Part shown: positions 9,273 through 17,172 of the stretch, piece after piece
How positions within the stretch are numbered: the stretch's first letter is position 1
How the letters are laid out: each line of letters opens with the position of its first letter
The notes under the pieces: model-generated
Told to the model about the DNA's origin: nothing
The model's input: the letters and a program-made list of their open reading frames with translations, nothing else
Databases searched by the model: none
Assembly: GCF_015040615.1 (NCBI RefSeq)
Contig: NZ_CP060402.1
Coordinates: forward strand, 682,001-746,000
From: Microbacterium sp. YJN-G
GTDB lineage: Bacteria > Actinomycetota > Actinomycetes > Actinomycetales > Microbacteriaceae
Direction of reading: 5' to 3'
Length of the DNA: 64,000 bases
Made by a program: the position numbers and the translations under genes

Positions 9273-10490
9273 TCAGCGCGTCATCGCAACGGCTATGGTG
9301 CGCTCGAAGGCGTCCAGTGCGGCATCCGCTGTCAGATGCTCCGCCCGGTACGCACGTCCTGTCGCGCCGTACGCGGCGGCCGCCGACGGGTCGTCGGCGA
9401 GAGCCTCGATCGCGTCGACGAGAGCGACCGGATCGCCTGCGGGCACGACGGGGCCGGCGCCGGCCGCCAGGATCTCGTCGTGGGTCGTGCTCGACGCGTC
9501 GACGGCCGCGATGACCGGAAGGCCGGTCGCGAAGTAGGTGGTCAGCTTGCTCGGCACCGACATCTCGGTGAGGCCCGGCCGCTCGTTCGCGAGCAGCACG
9601 TCGGCTGCGGCGAGGGTCGCCAGGAACTGCTCGTCGGGCAGCGGATCCACGAACTGCAGCCGCGGGTCGCCGCCGAGCGATTCCAGGTGCTCGCGCTGGT
9701 TCCCGTCTCCGAGCAGCACGAAGCGCACCTTCGATGAACGCCGCGTCGCCTCGCGCGCCGCGTGCACGACATTCTCGAGCCCCTGCTTCGCGCCCATCGC
9801 GCCGGCGTGCAGCACGACGATCTCGTCGTCGGCCCAGCCCAGGCCGCGGCGCGTCTCGACGCGTCGGGCGTCGCTGACTTCGGGCACGTGCGACCAGTTG
9901 CGCACCACGTCGACGGGCGCCGTGGTGCCCACGTCTTCGACGAGCATCCGGCGGAAGCGTTCGTGGATCACGACGACGCGAGCGGCGCAGTCCGCGAGGT
10001 TCCGCTCGATGCGGCGGATGACGCGGCTGCCGGCGCCGTCGGATGCCTCAGAGATGCCGAGGGTGTAGATGTCCTGCACCCAGGTGATGACAGGGATGCG
10101 CTGCAGCCGGGCACGTGCTGTGACGAGGCGGGAGGCGAGCAGCGCGGGGGAGACCACGACGACGACGCCTGGTCGGCCCCAGCGGTTGAACAGCGCCCGG
10201 ATGCCGAAGGACAGCTCGAACAGCGCCCTGCGCAGATTGTCCGGACGCCGCGGGATGTAGTGTCGCAGCCGCCGCACGGCGACGCCGTTGATGTCGGCAT
10301 CCCGCGGCAGCCCGGCATGCTCTTCGGGCACCTGCCACCACGGATAGTGCGGGTACGAGGTCAGCACGCGCACGCGGTGGCCTCGTCGGGCGAGGCCCTC
10401 GGCCATGCCGGTGGTGTACGGACTGATGCCGGTGGGCTCGGGCGCGTAGTTGATGCCGACGAACAGGACGGCCCGATCAGAGGTGTCCAT
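9273..10490 (-). CDS. GT4-family glycosyltransferase (WcaI/WbuB-like)
   Basis: About 405 residues with a GT-B fold. The N-terminus reads VLFVGINYAPEPTGISPYT and contains the glycine-rich entry and the SYPHYPWW motif shared by WcaI/WbuB-type transferases. The C-terminal donor half has VVVIHERFR, VVRNWSHVPE, VVLHAGAMGAKQGLENVV, FVLLGDG and FATGLPVIAAVD. It is expected to add a sugar from a nucleotide-sugar donor to a lipid-linked intermediate at the cytoplasmic membrane. The ATG at 10490 lies 4 bases after the stop of the upstream sugar-phosphate transferase gene, so the two form an operon. A GTG at 10505 would overlap that gene and is the alternative start. Donor and acceptor are unknown. Confidence 0.87.
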   Translation of the reverse strand: MDTSDRAVLFVGINYAPEPTGISPYTTGMAEGLARRGHRVRVLTSYPHYPWWQVPEEHAGLPRDADINGVAVRRLRHYIPRRPDNLRRALFELSFGIRALFNRWGRPGVVVVVSPALLASRLVTARARLQRIPVITWVQDIYTLGISEASDGAGSRVIRRIERNLADCAARVVVIHERFRRMLVEDVGTTAPVDVVRNWSHVPEVSDARRVETRRGLGWADDEIVVLHAGAMGAKQGLENVVHAAREATRRSSKVRFVLLGDGNQREHLESLGGDPRLQFVDPLPDEQFLATLAAADVLLANERPGLTEMSVPSKLTTYFATGLPVIAAVDASSTTHDEILAAGAGPVVPAGDPVALVDAIEALADDPSAAAAYGATGRAYRAEHLTADAALDAFERTIAVAMTR

Positions 10491-10494
10491 GGCG

Positions 10495-12039
10495 TCAGTA
10501 CGCACCCGTCGGGCGGACCATGACCTTCGCGGTGCGCCACATGATCTGCAGGTCGCTGACGACCGACCAGTTCTCGACGTACCTCAGGTCGAGCCGCACG
10601 CTCTCGTCCCACGACAGGTCGCTGCGGCCCGACACCTGCCACAGCCCGGTGATGCCCGGCTTGATATAGAGCCGGCGGAAGACGCTGCCGTCGTAGGCGC
10701 CGACCTCGCTGGTCAGCGGCGGACGCGGGCCCACCACGCTCATGTCGCCCACGAGCACGTTCCAGAACTGCGGCAGCTCGTCGAGCGAGAGCTTGCGCAT
10801 CACGCGTCCGACCCGGGTGACGCGCGGGTCGTCCTTCATCTTGAACAGCAGCCCGGCGCCCTCGTTCTGCGCGCGCAGGGCGACGAGCTGCTGTTCGGCA
10901 TCCGTGTGCATCGAGCGGAACTTGACCATCTTGAACAGCCGGCCGTCCCGCCCGACCCGTTCTTGGAAGAAGAAGACCGGGCCGGGGGAGTCGAGCTTGA
11001 TCAGGATCGCCAGGAACGGCAGCGCGATGGCGATCGGGATCAGTGCGATGGCCGCGACGACGACGTCGAGCACGCGCTTGACGGCATGCTGTCCGCCGGA
11101 GTACGCCGGAATGCGCATGCGGATCAGCGGCAGCCCGTCGAGCGGCTCGAACGACAGCCGAGGGCCCGCGACGTCGGCGAGCCTGTTGCAGAGCACGAGC
11201 TCGGCGGCGGTGCCCTCGAGCTGCCAGCTCAGGCGCTTGACGTACTCGGGATCGCCCTGCGGGCGGCTGGCGACGATGATCGTGTCGGTGCCGAGATCGC
11301 GGGCGATGTCGCTGACGGTGTCGGCGTCGCCGAGCACCGGGTAGGCGCCGTCGCCGATCACCAGCTCGGCGGGCTGTGCGGAGGCGCGGCCGTCGAGCAG
11401 GGTGACACCGACGACCCGCAGCCCGGCTGAGGCGGCGTCGTCGAGGCTGCCGATGACGTAGTCGACGTCTTCACGGTTCCCGACGACGAGTGTGCGTGAG
11501 GCGAAGCCGCCTGTCGCGCGCTGCGCGAGCAGCCATCGACGCCAGGACCACCGGCTCAGCATCAGCATTCCCAGCCCGAGGGGGAGGGCGACGACCACAA
11601 GCAACTGCATTCCATGCAGGCTCATGAGCGCGTCACCGATGGCCAGGATGCCGAATGCCAAGCCGGTGGCGTGCGCTACCCCACGATATTCCGCCACGCT
11701 GGGGCGGAACAGCGCGGAGTCGCGCGTGTGGGTGCCGCTGAGCGTCGCCATCCACACCGCGCACAGGAGCCCGGCGCGGACGGCGGTGTCGAGGGGGGCG
11801 GCCCCCAGCTGGATCTGGATGCCGACGGTGAGACCGACCACGAGGACGATCATGCCGACATCCGTGACGTGCAGGAGCATCCGATAGTGCCGTTCCCAGC
11901 GGCGTCGTTGCTCCAGTACTGTGGTCGCGCGCGGTGCCACGACAGTGTCGGGCACCGCGCGCAATGCCCGCGGTGCCGGGACGGCGCGGAGCCCCGCGTC
12001 GCCTCGGCTGAGCTTCAGGACTTCCCCAACGGAAGTCAT
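10495..12039 (-). CDS. Polyprenyl-phosphate sugar-1-phosphate transferase (exopolysaccharide priming enzyme)
   Basis: A 514-residue membrane protein of the WbaP/WcaJ type. Four or five N-terminal helices are followed by a nucleotide-binding-like CoA_binding_3 region (TLVVGNREDVDYVIGSL). The C-terminal bacterial sugar transferase domain carries KRVLDVVVAAIALIPIAI, SPGPVFFFQERVGRDG, FKMVKFRSM, RKLSLDELPQFWNVL, GDMSVVGPRPPL and KPGITGLWQVSGRS. It starts polymer assembly by loading a sugar phosphate onto undecaprenyl phosphate. The start at 12039 was chosen because GGAG precedes it and the longer open frame upstream translates the structured leader. A second priming enzyme is encoded at 22978, so there are probably two polymers or alternative primers. 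Confidence 0.92.
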   Translation of the reverse strand: MTSVGEVLKLSRGDAGLRAVPAPRALRAVPDTVVAPRATTVLEQRRRWERHYRMLLHVTDVGMIVLVVGLTVGIQIQLGAAPLDTAVRAGLLCAVWMATLSGTHTRDSALFRPSVAEYRGVAHATGLAFGILAIGDALMSLHGMQLLVVVALPLGLGMLMLSRWSWRRWLLAQRATGGFASRTLVVGNREDVDYVIGSLDDAASAGLRVVGVTLLDGRASAQPAELVIGDGAYPVLGDADTVSDIARDLGTDTIIVASRPQGDPEYVKRLSWQLEGTAAELVLCNRLADVAGPRLSFEPLDGLPLIRMRIPAYSGGQHAVKRVLDVVVAAIALIPIAIALPFLAILIKLDSPGPVFFFQERVGRDGRLFKMVKFRSMHTDAEQQLVALRAQNEGAGLLFKMKDDPRVTRVGRVMRKLSLDELPQFWNVLVGDMSVVGPRPPLTSEVGAYDGSVFRRLYIKPGITGLWQVSGRSDLSWDESVRLDLRYVENWSVVSDLQIMWRTAKVMVRPTGAY

Positions 12040-12211
12040 GCTGAAGCTCCGCGGACCGTTGATGTACGCAAACCCCAGTGCGACATTCTTTCCCCAGTTT
12101 CCCCAGAACCTGACGTCTCGCGACGGCAGGCGTCTTGCATGCACCGACGCGGCGGTGCTGTCGATCGTGATCGGATCAAAGAGCGGATGCGGCTCCCCAG
12201 CCGCGTCCGCT
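12023..12211 (-). promoter_or_regulatory. 5' leader with repeated TGGGGA motifs, upstream of priming transferase
   Basis: Read on the minus strand, the 230 bases between the cytidylyltransferase stop and this gene hold a strong hairpin at 12211-12182. It has an outer AGCGGA/TCCGCT stem, one mismatch, an inner GCGGC/GCCGC stem and a hexaloop TGGGGA. Further down are TTCTGGGGAA (12107-12098), ACTGGGGAAA (12098-12089), a CGCA/TGCG hairpin with loop CTGGGGTT (near 12083-12068), and another TGGGGA inside codons 4-6 of the gene (12028-12023). The same TGGGGA-in-loop pattern occurs before the genes at 2357 and 12714. No obvious rho-independent terminator or known riboswitch core is visible. CsrA binding is an inference. 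Confidence 0.5.
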
Positions 12212-12270
12212 ATCGACGGAACAGATATTCGCTCAGGCGCAGGGCGGTGAGCGCGAGACGCTGCAGTGGC

Positions 12271-12714
12271 TCATCGTGACGCCGCCATCTCGGTGCGGGT
12301 GAGGGCATCGAGTGCGCGTCGCAGCACCGTGCTCGAGGTGTGGACGGTGTACGGGAAGTACACGACATCCACGCCGACCGTCGCGAGCTCGCGTTCGAGC
12401 CGCAGCCCCTTCTCGGTGCCGCGCCAGTCATCGCCCTTGAAGAAGCACGTGAAGTGCAGGTTGTGCCACGCATCCAGCTTCGACCCGGTGGTCTCGATGT
12501 AGATGTCGTCGACGTAGATGATGCTGCGCACGATCTCGGCGCGTTCGGCGGTCGGTATGACGGGCTCGACGCCTTTGACCGTGCGCAGCATCTCGTCACT
12601 GGCGACCCCCGCGATCAGATAATCGCAGTGCTCTCGGGCGTGCCGCAGAATGTTGAGGTGTCCGACATGGAACAAGTCGAACGCCCCAGTGGTATACCCG
12701 ATGCGAGTCCCCAT
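12271..12714 (-). CDS. TagD-like glycerol-3-phosphate / small-molecule cytidylyltransferase
   Basis: A 147-residue single-domain nucleotidyltransferase. It has the GAFDLFHVGHLNIL signature (HVGH at residues 16-19) that binds the CTP phosphates and the late TSST motif near residue 124. The spacing matches glycerol-3-phosphate cytidylyltransferases of teichoic acid synthesis. The residue set KGDDWRGTEKG fits CTP or ribitol/glycerol-phosphate type enzymes. It would make a CDP-alcohol in the cytoplasm. The CDP-alcohol phosphotransferase at 1418-2170 is a possible user. The gene has its own promoter and a structured leader with TGGGGA loops. The polyol is not determinable, and an ADP-heptose-like nucleotidyltransferase role is less likely at this length. 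Confidence 0.85.
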   Translation of the reverse strand: MGTRIGYTTGAFDLFHVGHLNILRHAREHCDYLIAGVASDEMLRTVKGVEPVIPTAERAEIVRSIIYVDDIYIETTGSKLDAWHNLHFTCFFKGDDWRGTEKGLRLERELATVGVDVVYFPYTVHTSSTVLRRALDALTRTEMAASR

Positions 12715-12777
12715 GATCTCCCCAGATCATTCCCCAGTGATGGCGGATCCCCATCCGCCACGGCTCCCACAGCCGTG
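12715..12777 (-). promoter_or_regulatory. 5' leader of four consecutive hairpins with TGGGA/TGGGGA loops
   Basis: On the minus strand, from the predicted transcription start to the ATG at 12714, four hairpins follow one another. They are 12777-12759 (CACGGC/GCCGTG, loop TGTGGGA), 12759-12742 (GGCGGA/TCCGCC, loop TGGGGA), 12741-12726 (ATCA/TGAT, loop CTGGGGAA) and 12728-12715 (GATC/GATC, loop TGGGGA). The last two share three bases, so they exclude each other. The final TGGGGA is also the Shine-Dalgarno element. A protein that binds GGA in loops, such as CsrA, could cover it. This is the clearest of the three related leaders. Confidence 0.6.
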
Positions 12778-12782
12778 CTGTC

Positions 12783-12812
12783 ACTCTACTCACGTTTACG
12801 CGAGTAACGCAA
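12783..12812 (-). promoter_or_regulatory. Sigma-70-type promoter of the cytidylyltransferase gene
   Basis: On the minus strand a -35 element TTGCGT (12812-12807) and a -10 element TAGAGT (12788-12783) are separated by 18 bases. The expected transcription start, about 7 bases on, falls at 12776-12777, exactly where the first leader hairpin begins. The agreement supports both calls. Confidence 0.55.
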
Positions 12813-12923
12813 TCACATTTCGGCGTGGCGCAACCGAGTTCCATGCATTCAAGGTCTGGACGTTCTGCATTGTGCGAGAGGTGAAAGAAGGCGACCGGTC
12901 AGGTCGACCGAAGCCCACCCGCA

Positions 12924-13286
12924 TCAACCCGCATCCCGGCCTGATCCGGCAGATACCCGATGCGTCGGCGTCGCCTGCGTCGCCGTCAGCTCGGGTTCGG
13001 ACTGACCGGCGACATGCGCGCTGCCGTACGCGTAGCTGCCGTACCCGTAGCTGTCGGGGCCCTTGGTCGGCAGCATCGTCACGACCGTTCCGAACAGCTC
13101 GACGCCGGCGGTCGACAGACCGCGCACGGCTCCCGCGAGCTCCTGCTTCTTCGTCTTTCCGGACGCGGCGACGAGGATCACCCCGCGCGTCTTGCTGCCC
13201 AGCACGGTGGCGTCGGTCACCAGCAGCAGGGGACGGCGCCTTCTCTCGGCGCGGCTCTCGGCTCGCGTCTCGGTCATGCGGGCCAT
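12924..13286 (-). pseudogene. C-terminal remnant of a bacterial tyrosine autokinase (Wzc/CpsD type)
   Basis: The 120-residue frame begins with an Arg-rich stretch and then matches only the end of polysaccharide-synthesis tyrosine autokinases: PLLLVTDATVLGSKTRGVIL, SGKTKKQELAGAVRGL, ELFGTVVTMLPTKGPDSYGY, and the Tyr cluster SYGYGSYAYG that is normally autophosphorylated. The membrane half and the Walker A, A' and B motifs, some 350-400 residues, are absent, and upstream sequence (13287-13374) does not contain them. It therefore cannot be an active kinase by itself. The companion phosphatase gene next door is intact. It could alternatively be expressed as a short Tyr-tail protein, but deletion of the front of the gene is simpler. 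Confidence 0.75.
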
Positions 13287-13374
13287 CGTAGGTGGTGGCA
13301 GCGACGAGGCCCAGGGGGATGCGCCGATTCCGGAATTCCGATAGATCGCCTCTGGCAGCCGCCTGCAGGGCGGT

Positions 13375-14121
13375 TCAGCTCAGCGCAGCGCGGATGACGC
13401 GACTGACCTCGGCAACGGCCGGGACCAGCTGCGAGGCGCACAGTTCGTAGGTCTGCTGAGAGCGGCGATACGGGTCGATGACGTCGTGTTCGTCCGGCTG
13501 CGCGTGCACCATTCCGCGCTGGGCCCCGGCCAGGCGGGCGAGGGCCTGCAGCCGCAGGCCGGCATCCGGTCCGGCGTCGGCGACGCCGCGGCGCACGTCG
13601 TCGTCGGTGAGGGGTTCGACCAGCCGTGCGAACTCACGCACTGTGAACGTGCGATGCAGCAGTGCCGGCACCAGCTGCACGACATGCGAACGGTGTTCGC
13701 GTGTCATCGTCAGGACAAGGTCGGTCTCGGCGAGCAGCGGCGGGCTGAGCAGCCGTGCGCGGTGCGCACGAGCCTGCTCGGCATCCGCTCCGTGCACGAT
13801 GGCGAGCTGCAGCGCGGGGTCGGTCATCGACTCGTCGACGAGCGCGTGCGTACCCGCGCTGTGCACCCGGATGCCGAGATCGGCGAGAGCGCTGCGCAGC
13901 AGCATCTCGCCCATCGGCGACCGGCAGATGTTTCCCGTGCAGACGGTGAGCACGGTGCCGCCCTGCTCGGCGGGGTCGGGCGCCGCACTCTGATCCGGGC
14001 TGGCCTGTGGTGGCGTCACCGCGGCCGAGAATCGGCTCTCCGTCTTCACCAGCGAGTCGCGCAGGTGGCGCAGGGCGGACCGCCGCAGACGCGGCCGACC
14101 GGTGGCGTCGGGGTCGGTCAT
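13375..14121 (-). CDS. Low-molecular-weight protein tyrosine phosphatase
   Basis: A 248-residue protein. After about 55 variable residues it has the LMW-PTP core with the P-loop VCTGNICRS (C61, then five residues, R67, S68), which forms the phosphocysteine intermediate. The acid-loop DPYRRS near residue 220 supplies the general acid Asp. In exopolysaccharide clusters this enzyme dephosphorylates the tyrosine autokinase and so tunes chain length. Here only a kinase fragment remains beside it, so its target must be encoded elsewhere or lost. It is longer than the usual 150-190 residues because of the N-terminal extension and an insert rich in Leu/Arg before the acid loop. The ATG at 14121 has only a weak ribosome-binding site. 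Confidence 0.9.
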   Translation of the reverse strand: MTDPDATGRPRLRRSALRHLRDSLVKTESRFSAAVTPPQASPDQSAAPDPAEQGGTVLTVCTGNICRSPMGEMLLRSALADLGIRVHSAGTHALVDESMTDPALQLAIVHGADAEQARAHRARLLSPPLLAETDLVLTMTREHRSHVVQLVPALLHRTFTVREFARLVEPLTDDDVRRGVADAGPDAGLRLQALARLAGAQRGMVHAQPDEHDVIDPYRRSQQTYELCASQLVPAVAEVSRVIRAALS

Positions 14122-14169
14122 CGCTTCAGACTACGACGTCGCATCGGGGAGCGGCCTGAGTCATCGATG

Positions 14170-15207
14170 TCACTGCCCGGTGTGCGTCGCCGCGTACTCG
14201 GGCACCTTGTCGTCCTTGAGCGCCTGTGAGAGCGCGGCCAGTCCGTCCCAGTCCGGGCGGACGATCGACTGGCTGCCGACTGTGCCCGTGCCGTGCGTCG
14301 GTGAGGTGAGGAAGAGGATCTCGCTCTTGTCGACGTCGCGCAGCGACAGGCCCAGTGCCGCGACGGTGCCGGCGTCGAGTCCCTCGTCCACGGCGAGGTA
14401 CGGTGCCAGCGCATCGACGGATGCCGCGATGCGGGCCGGGTCGGTCAGCGTCTCGCGGCTCACGAGCTTGTCGAGCATGCCTTTGATGAATGCCTGCTGA
14501 TTGCGTACCCGCTGGTAGTCGCCGTCGGGAAACGAGTAGCGCTCGCGCACGTATCCGAGTGCGGCGTCACCCTGCAGCTCGATCGGTCCCTGCTCGTACC
14601 GGTGCCCGCCCTTCGAGAACGCGACCTCGTTGTTCACGGTGACGCCGTCGAGTGCCGTGCTCAGGCCCTTGAAGCCCTCGAAGTCGGTGATGGCGACATG
14701 GTCGATCCGCACGTCGACGATGCTCTCGAGGGTCTGCACCAGCAGGGGAGTGCCACCGTACGCGAGGGCGGCGTTGAGCTTGGCCTCGCCGTGGCCCGGT
14801 ATCTCGACCCAGTTGTCGCGCATGAACGAGATGATCTGCACGCCCGAGCGATCGGCGGGGATGTGCACGAGCAGCATGGTGTCCGCGCGCTGGCCGCGGA
14901 TGTCCGACACGGAGCCGCCGAGGCCGCTGCGAGAATCCGACCCGAGCAGCAGGATGTTCACCGCTTTGGGGTTCGTCGCCGGAGGACGCGTCGTTGGGAA
15001 GACCTCGTTCGTGGGCATCGTCTCGGCCTGGTCGTATGACGAGGCGAGGGTCGCGAGGTAGGCGAACGCCGCGACCGCGACACCGAGCAGCAGCCCGACG
15101 ATCGTCAGGGCCGTCACCCACACCCAGCGGTGCTGGCGACGCGGGCGGGCGCCACGAGGGGCGTCGAGGACGGGGTCGGATGCTGTCACCGCGCGATCAT
15201 CTCTCAT
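14170..15207 (-). CDS. LytR-CpsA-Psr (LCP) family glycopolymer transferase
   Basis: A 345-residue membrane-anchored protein. It has a short cytoplasmic N-terminus, one helix at residues 28-52 (WVWVTALTIVGLLLGVAVAA), then an extracellular LCP domain. The domain carries NILLLGSDSR, RADTMLLVHI, ISFMRDNWVEIPGHGEAKLNAALAYGG (written here in family order, the conserved Asp and Arg residues bind the polyprenyl pyrophosphate) and the later YVRERYSFPDGDYQRVRNQQ segment. LCP enzymes transfer finished glycopolymers from the lipid carrier to peptidoglycan. The gene is followed by the phosphatase gene after 48 bases and faces away from the VanZ gene. An internal GTG at 15189 is a possible later start. Confidence 0.92.
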   Translation of the reverse strand: MRDDRAVTASDPVLDAPRGARPRRQHRWVWVTALTIVGLLLGVAVAAFAYLATLASSYDQAETMPTNEVFPTTRPPATNPKAVNILLLGSDSRSGLGGSVSDIRGQRADTMLLVHIPADRSGVQIISFMRDNWVEIPGHGEAKLNAALAYGGTPLLVQTLESIVDVRIDHVAITDFEGFKGLSTALDGVTVNNEVAFSKGGHRYEQGPIELQGDAALGYVRERYSFPDGDYQRVRNQQAFIKGMLDKLVSRETLTDPARIAASVDALAPYLAVDEGLDAGTVAALGLSLRDVDKSEILFLTSPTHGTGTVGSQSIVRPDWDGLAALSQALKDDKVPEYAATHTGQ

Positions 15208-15268
15208 CGACCTGGCAGGATGCCGGGGTGAGGGATGCGCGTTGACCGAGTAGCTCGGTTGTCACGGG

Positions 15269-15293
15269 TAGAGTAGTCGGATCTTATCCGGAC
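15269..15293 (+). promoter_or_regulatory. Promoter -10 plus shared dyad operator upstream of VanZ gene
   Basis: A -10 element TAGAGT (15269-15274) is followed at once by an inverted repeat, GTCGGAT (15276-15282) and ATCCGGAC (15286-15293). Nearly the same dyad lies in the promoter of the second priming transferase (22919-22935). Downstream, ATCCGG/CCGGAT can form a hairpin around a GGGGGAG loop, and the ribosome-binding region reads ACAGGGGATGACGTG. The shared dyad suggests one regulator for both genes. Confidence 0.45.
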
Positions 15294-15324
15294 GGGGGAG
15301 CGCCGGATCCAGACAGGGGATGAC

Positions 15325-15864
15325 GTGACCGACGAGATCACGCGGCTGCTCGATGCCGCGCCTACGGCGTTGCCTAAGCGACCCGCGAAGAGCCAGGCGC
15401 GCTTGGGCATCACGCTGACCTTGCTGCTCATCTATGTGGGCGTCGTCGTCGCAATGACGATGTCGCCGACGCCACTCGACCGCGGCTACGAGAGTTCGAT
15501 CGCGAAGGTGCTGGACGTCCTGCACCGCAACGGTGTTCCCGAATGGTTCGGCTACTCGAAGCTCGAGTTCACGGCGAACATCGCTATGTTCGTACCCCTC
15601 GGCTTTCTGGTCGGACTCGCCCTGCCCCAGGTGATCGCCTGGCTCGGCATCTTCCTGTTGCCGGCGTTCTCCGGCCTCATCGAGTTCACGCAGTCGTCGC
15701 TGCTGGCCGAGCGGTTCGCGACATTCGAGGACGTCATCGCGAACAGCGTCGGTGGGTGGATCGGATTGCTTACGGCCTTCGCCGTTCGGGCGATGGTGCA
15801 TTCACGAGACCAGAGAGTGATCGCGAGGGCGGTCTGGGACGCGAGGAACGGACAGTACAGATAG
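15325..15864 (+). CDS. VanZ-family membrane protein
   Basis: A 179-residue membrane protein starting with GTG. Four hydrophobic helices are visible (LGITLTLLLIYVGVVVAMT, IAMFVPLGFLVGLAL, VIAWLGIFLLPAFSGLIEF, IANSVGGWIGLLTAFAV). The conserved VanZ segment NIAMFVPLGF and the polar SGLIEFTQ...R.ATFEDVIANSVGG are present. VanZ proteins have no settled biochemical role. One member lowers teicoplanin binding, and others occur in polysaccharide clusters. The start is supported by AGGGGA seven bases upstream. Position at the edge of the AT-richer polysaccharide segment suggests it belongs to that cluster. A role in antibiotic resistance should not be assumed. Confidence 0.85.
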   Translation: MTDEITRLLDAAPTALPKRPAKSQARLGITLTLLLIYVGVVVAMTMSPTPLDRGYESSIAKVLDVLHRNGVPEWFGYSKLEFTANIAMFVPLGFLVGLALPQVIAWLGIFLLPAFSGLIEFTQSSLLAERFATFEDVIANSVGGWIGLLTAFAVRAMVHSRDQRVIARAVWDARNGQYR

Positions 15865-15983
15865 TGTCCGGTACGCACAGCACACCACCCATGCCCCGCA
15901 TTGCGCGGCTGACCGGCGAGGTAGGATCGGGTAACGCGGCCGACTCCCGGCGCATGACTGAACCACTGCAGAAGGGGGTAGCA

Positions 15984-17171
15984 ATGCCACGAACGATCGC
16001 CTTTTATCTGCCTCAGTTCCATGCGATACCGGAGAACGATGAGTGGTGGGGTGACGGTTTCACGGAGTGGGTGAATGTTCGTCGGGCTCGCCCGCAGTAT
16101 GAGGCTCACGTGCATCCTCGAGTCGCAGGCGCACTCGGCGAATATGACCTAACGGACGCTACTGTCTACGAGCGGCAAACCTTGCTCGCCAGGGAGGCGG
16201 GAGTCGATGGCTTCTGCATGTACTTCTACTGGTTCAACGGCAAGCGCCTTCTTGAAGCGCCTGTCGAGGCATGGCGGCAGGACTCGTCGTTGCTCCCGTA
16301 CTGCCTGAGTTGGGCGAACGAAAGCTGGACCCGACGATGGGATGGGAAATCCCGGAGTGTCCTCATCGCTCAAAGCTATGACGAGGCGTTCGAAGAGCGT
16401 CTGTTTGAAGACTTGCTACCCCATTTCCGCGCTCCTCACTACATCAAGCACGACGGCAAGCCTGTCCTCCTCGTACACCGAGCTCAGATCGTGCCGTCGA
16501 GTCGAGATTTCGCCGCCCGGTTGAACGAATTTGCGACTGCAGCAGGGTTTCCGGGCGTGCACCTGGTGGCATCGGAGACGACCCCCGGGCTGGTGCCGGA
16601 GTCACTTGGGTTCGACGCGGTGGCAGAGTTCCCGCCCGTCGGAGCCAACACGTTACGCTCGGCTCAGATAGCACCTGTCCGTGGTGTTCGCAGAGGGTTC
16701 CGCGGGAGGCTGATGTCCTATCCGCGAATGGCTCGGCGATTCGAGGAGAGACGGCCTGCGGCATATGTGCGATATCCAGGGGTCACACCCGGTTGGGACA
16801 ACACTGCACGTAGGCAAGAATCGGCAACCATCTATCTGGGTTCGTCGCCGGCCCGCTACGCAGCGTGGCTCGCGAGCGCCCGACGTCGAGAGGAATCGGC
16901 CCGGGGCGCGAACGGCTTCGTGTTCATCAATGCTTGGAATGAATGGGCCGAGGGCGCGTACCTCGAACCCGATGCTGAACACGATCACGAGTACGTCCGA
17001 GCCACTTCCGACCCCGAGCATTACACGCCACGACCGGGCACACCGCGACCGCGGTTTGGTCGCTTCTGGGCACTTGGGCACCTTCAATCCCTCGCGCTGA
17101 TCACCATTGGGACTGTCCTGGCAACGGGCAGACAAATAGTCAACCGATTGAGATCACGCACAAGGGTATAG
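15984..17171 (+). CDS. WbsX-family (GH99-like) polysaccharide protein
   Basis: A 395-residue protein of the glycosyltransferase WbsX family, whose fold resembles GH99. It starts with the hallmark IAFYLPQFHAIPENDEWWG and GFTEWVNVRRARP. It continues with GFCMYFYWFNGKRLLE, SWANESWTRRWDG and the late INAWNEWAEGAYLEPD. The conserved Glu residues in these motifs are the probable active site. WbsX proteins are found in O-antigen and capsule clusters, and whether they transfer or hydrolyse sugar is unsettled. The ATG at 15984 has GAAGGGGG before it. The longer frame upstream lacks coding character and overlaps the VanZ gene. The polymerase gene follows after one base, so they are co-translated. Confidence 0.87.
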   Translation: MPRTIAFYLPQFHAIPENDEWWGDGFTEWVNVRRARPQYEAHVHPRVAGALGEYDLTDATVYERQTLLAREAGVDGFCMYFYWFNGKRLLEAPVEAWRQDSSLLPYCLSWANESWTRRWDGKSRSVLIAQSYDEAFEERLFEDLLPHFRAPHYIKHDGKPVLLVHRAQIVPSSRDFAARLNEFATAAGFPGVHLVASETTPGLVPESLGFDAVAEFPPVGANTLRSAQIAPVRGVRRGFRGRLMSYPRMARRFEERRPAAYVRYPGVTPGWDNTARRQESATIYLGSSPARYAAWLASARRREESARGANGFVFINAWNEWAEGAYLEPDAEHDHEYVRATSDPEHYTPRPGTPRPRFGRFWALGHLQSLALITIGTVLATGRQIVNRLRSRTRV

Positions 17172-17172
17172 C

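Noticed and set aside
15240..15247. TTGACC considered as the -35 of the VanZ promoter
   Set aside because: It would be 21 bases from TAGAGT, too far for a normal spacer, so the -35 was left unassigned.
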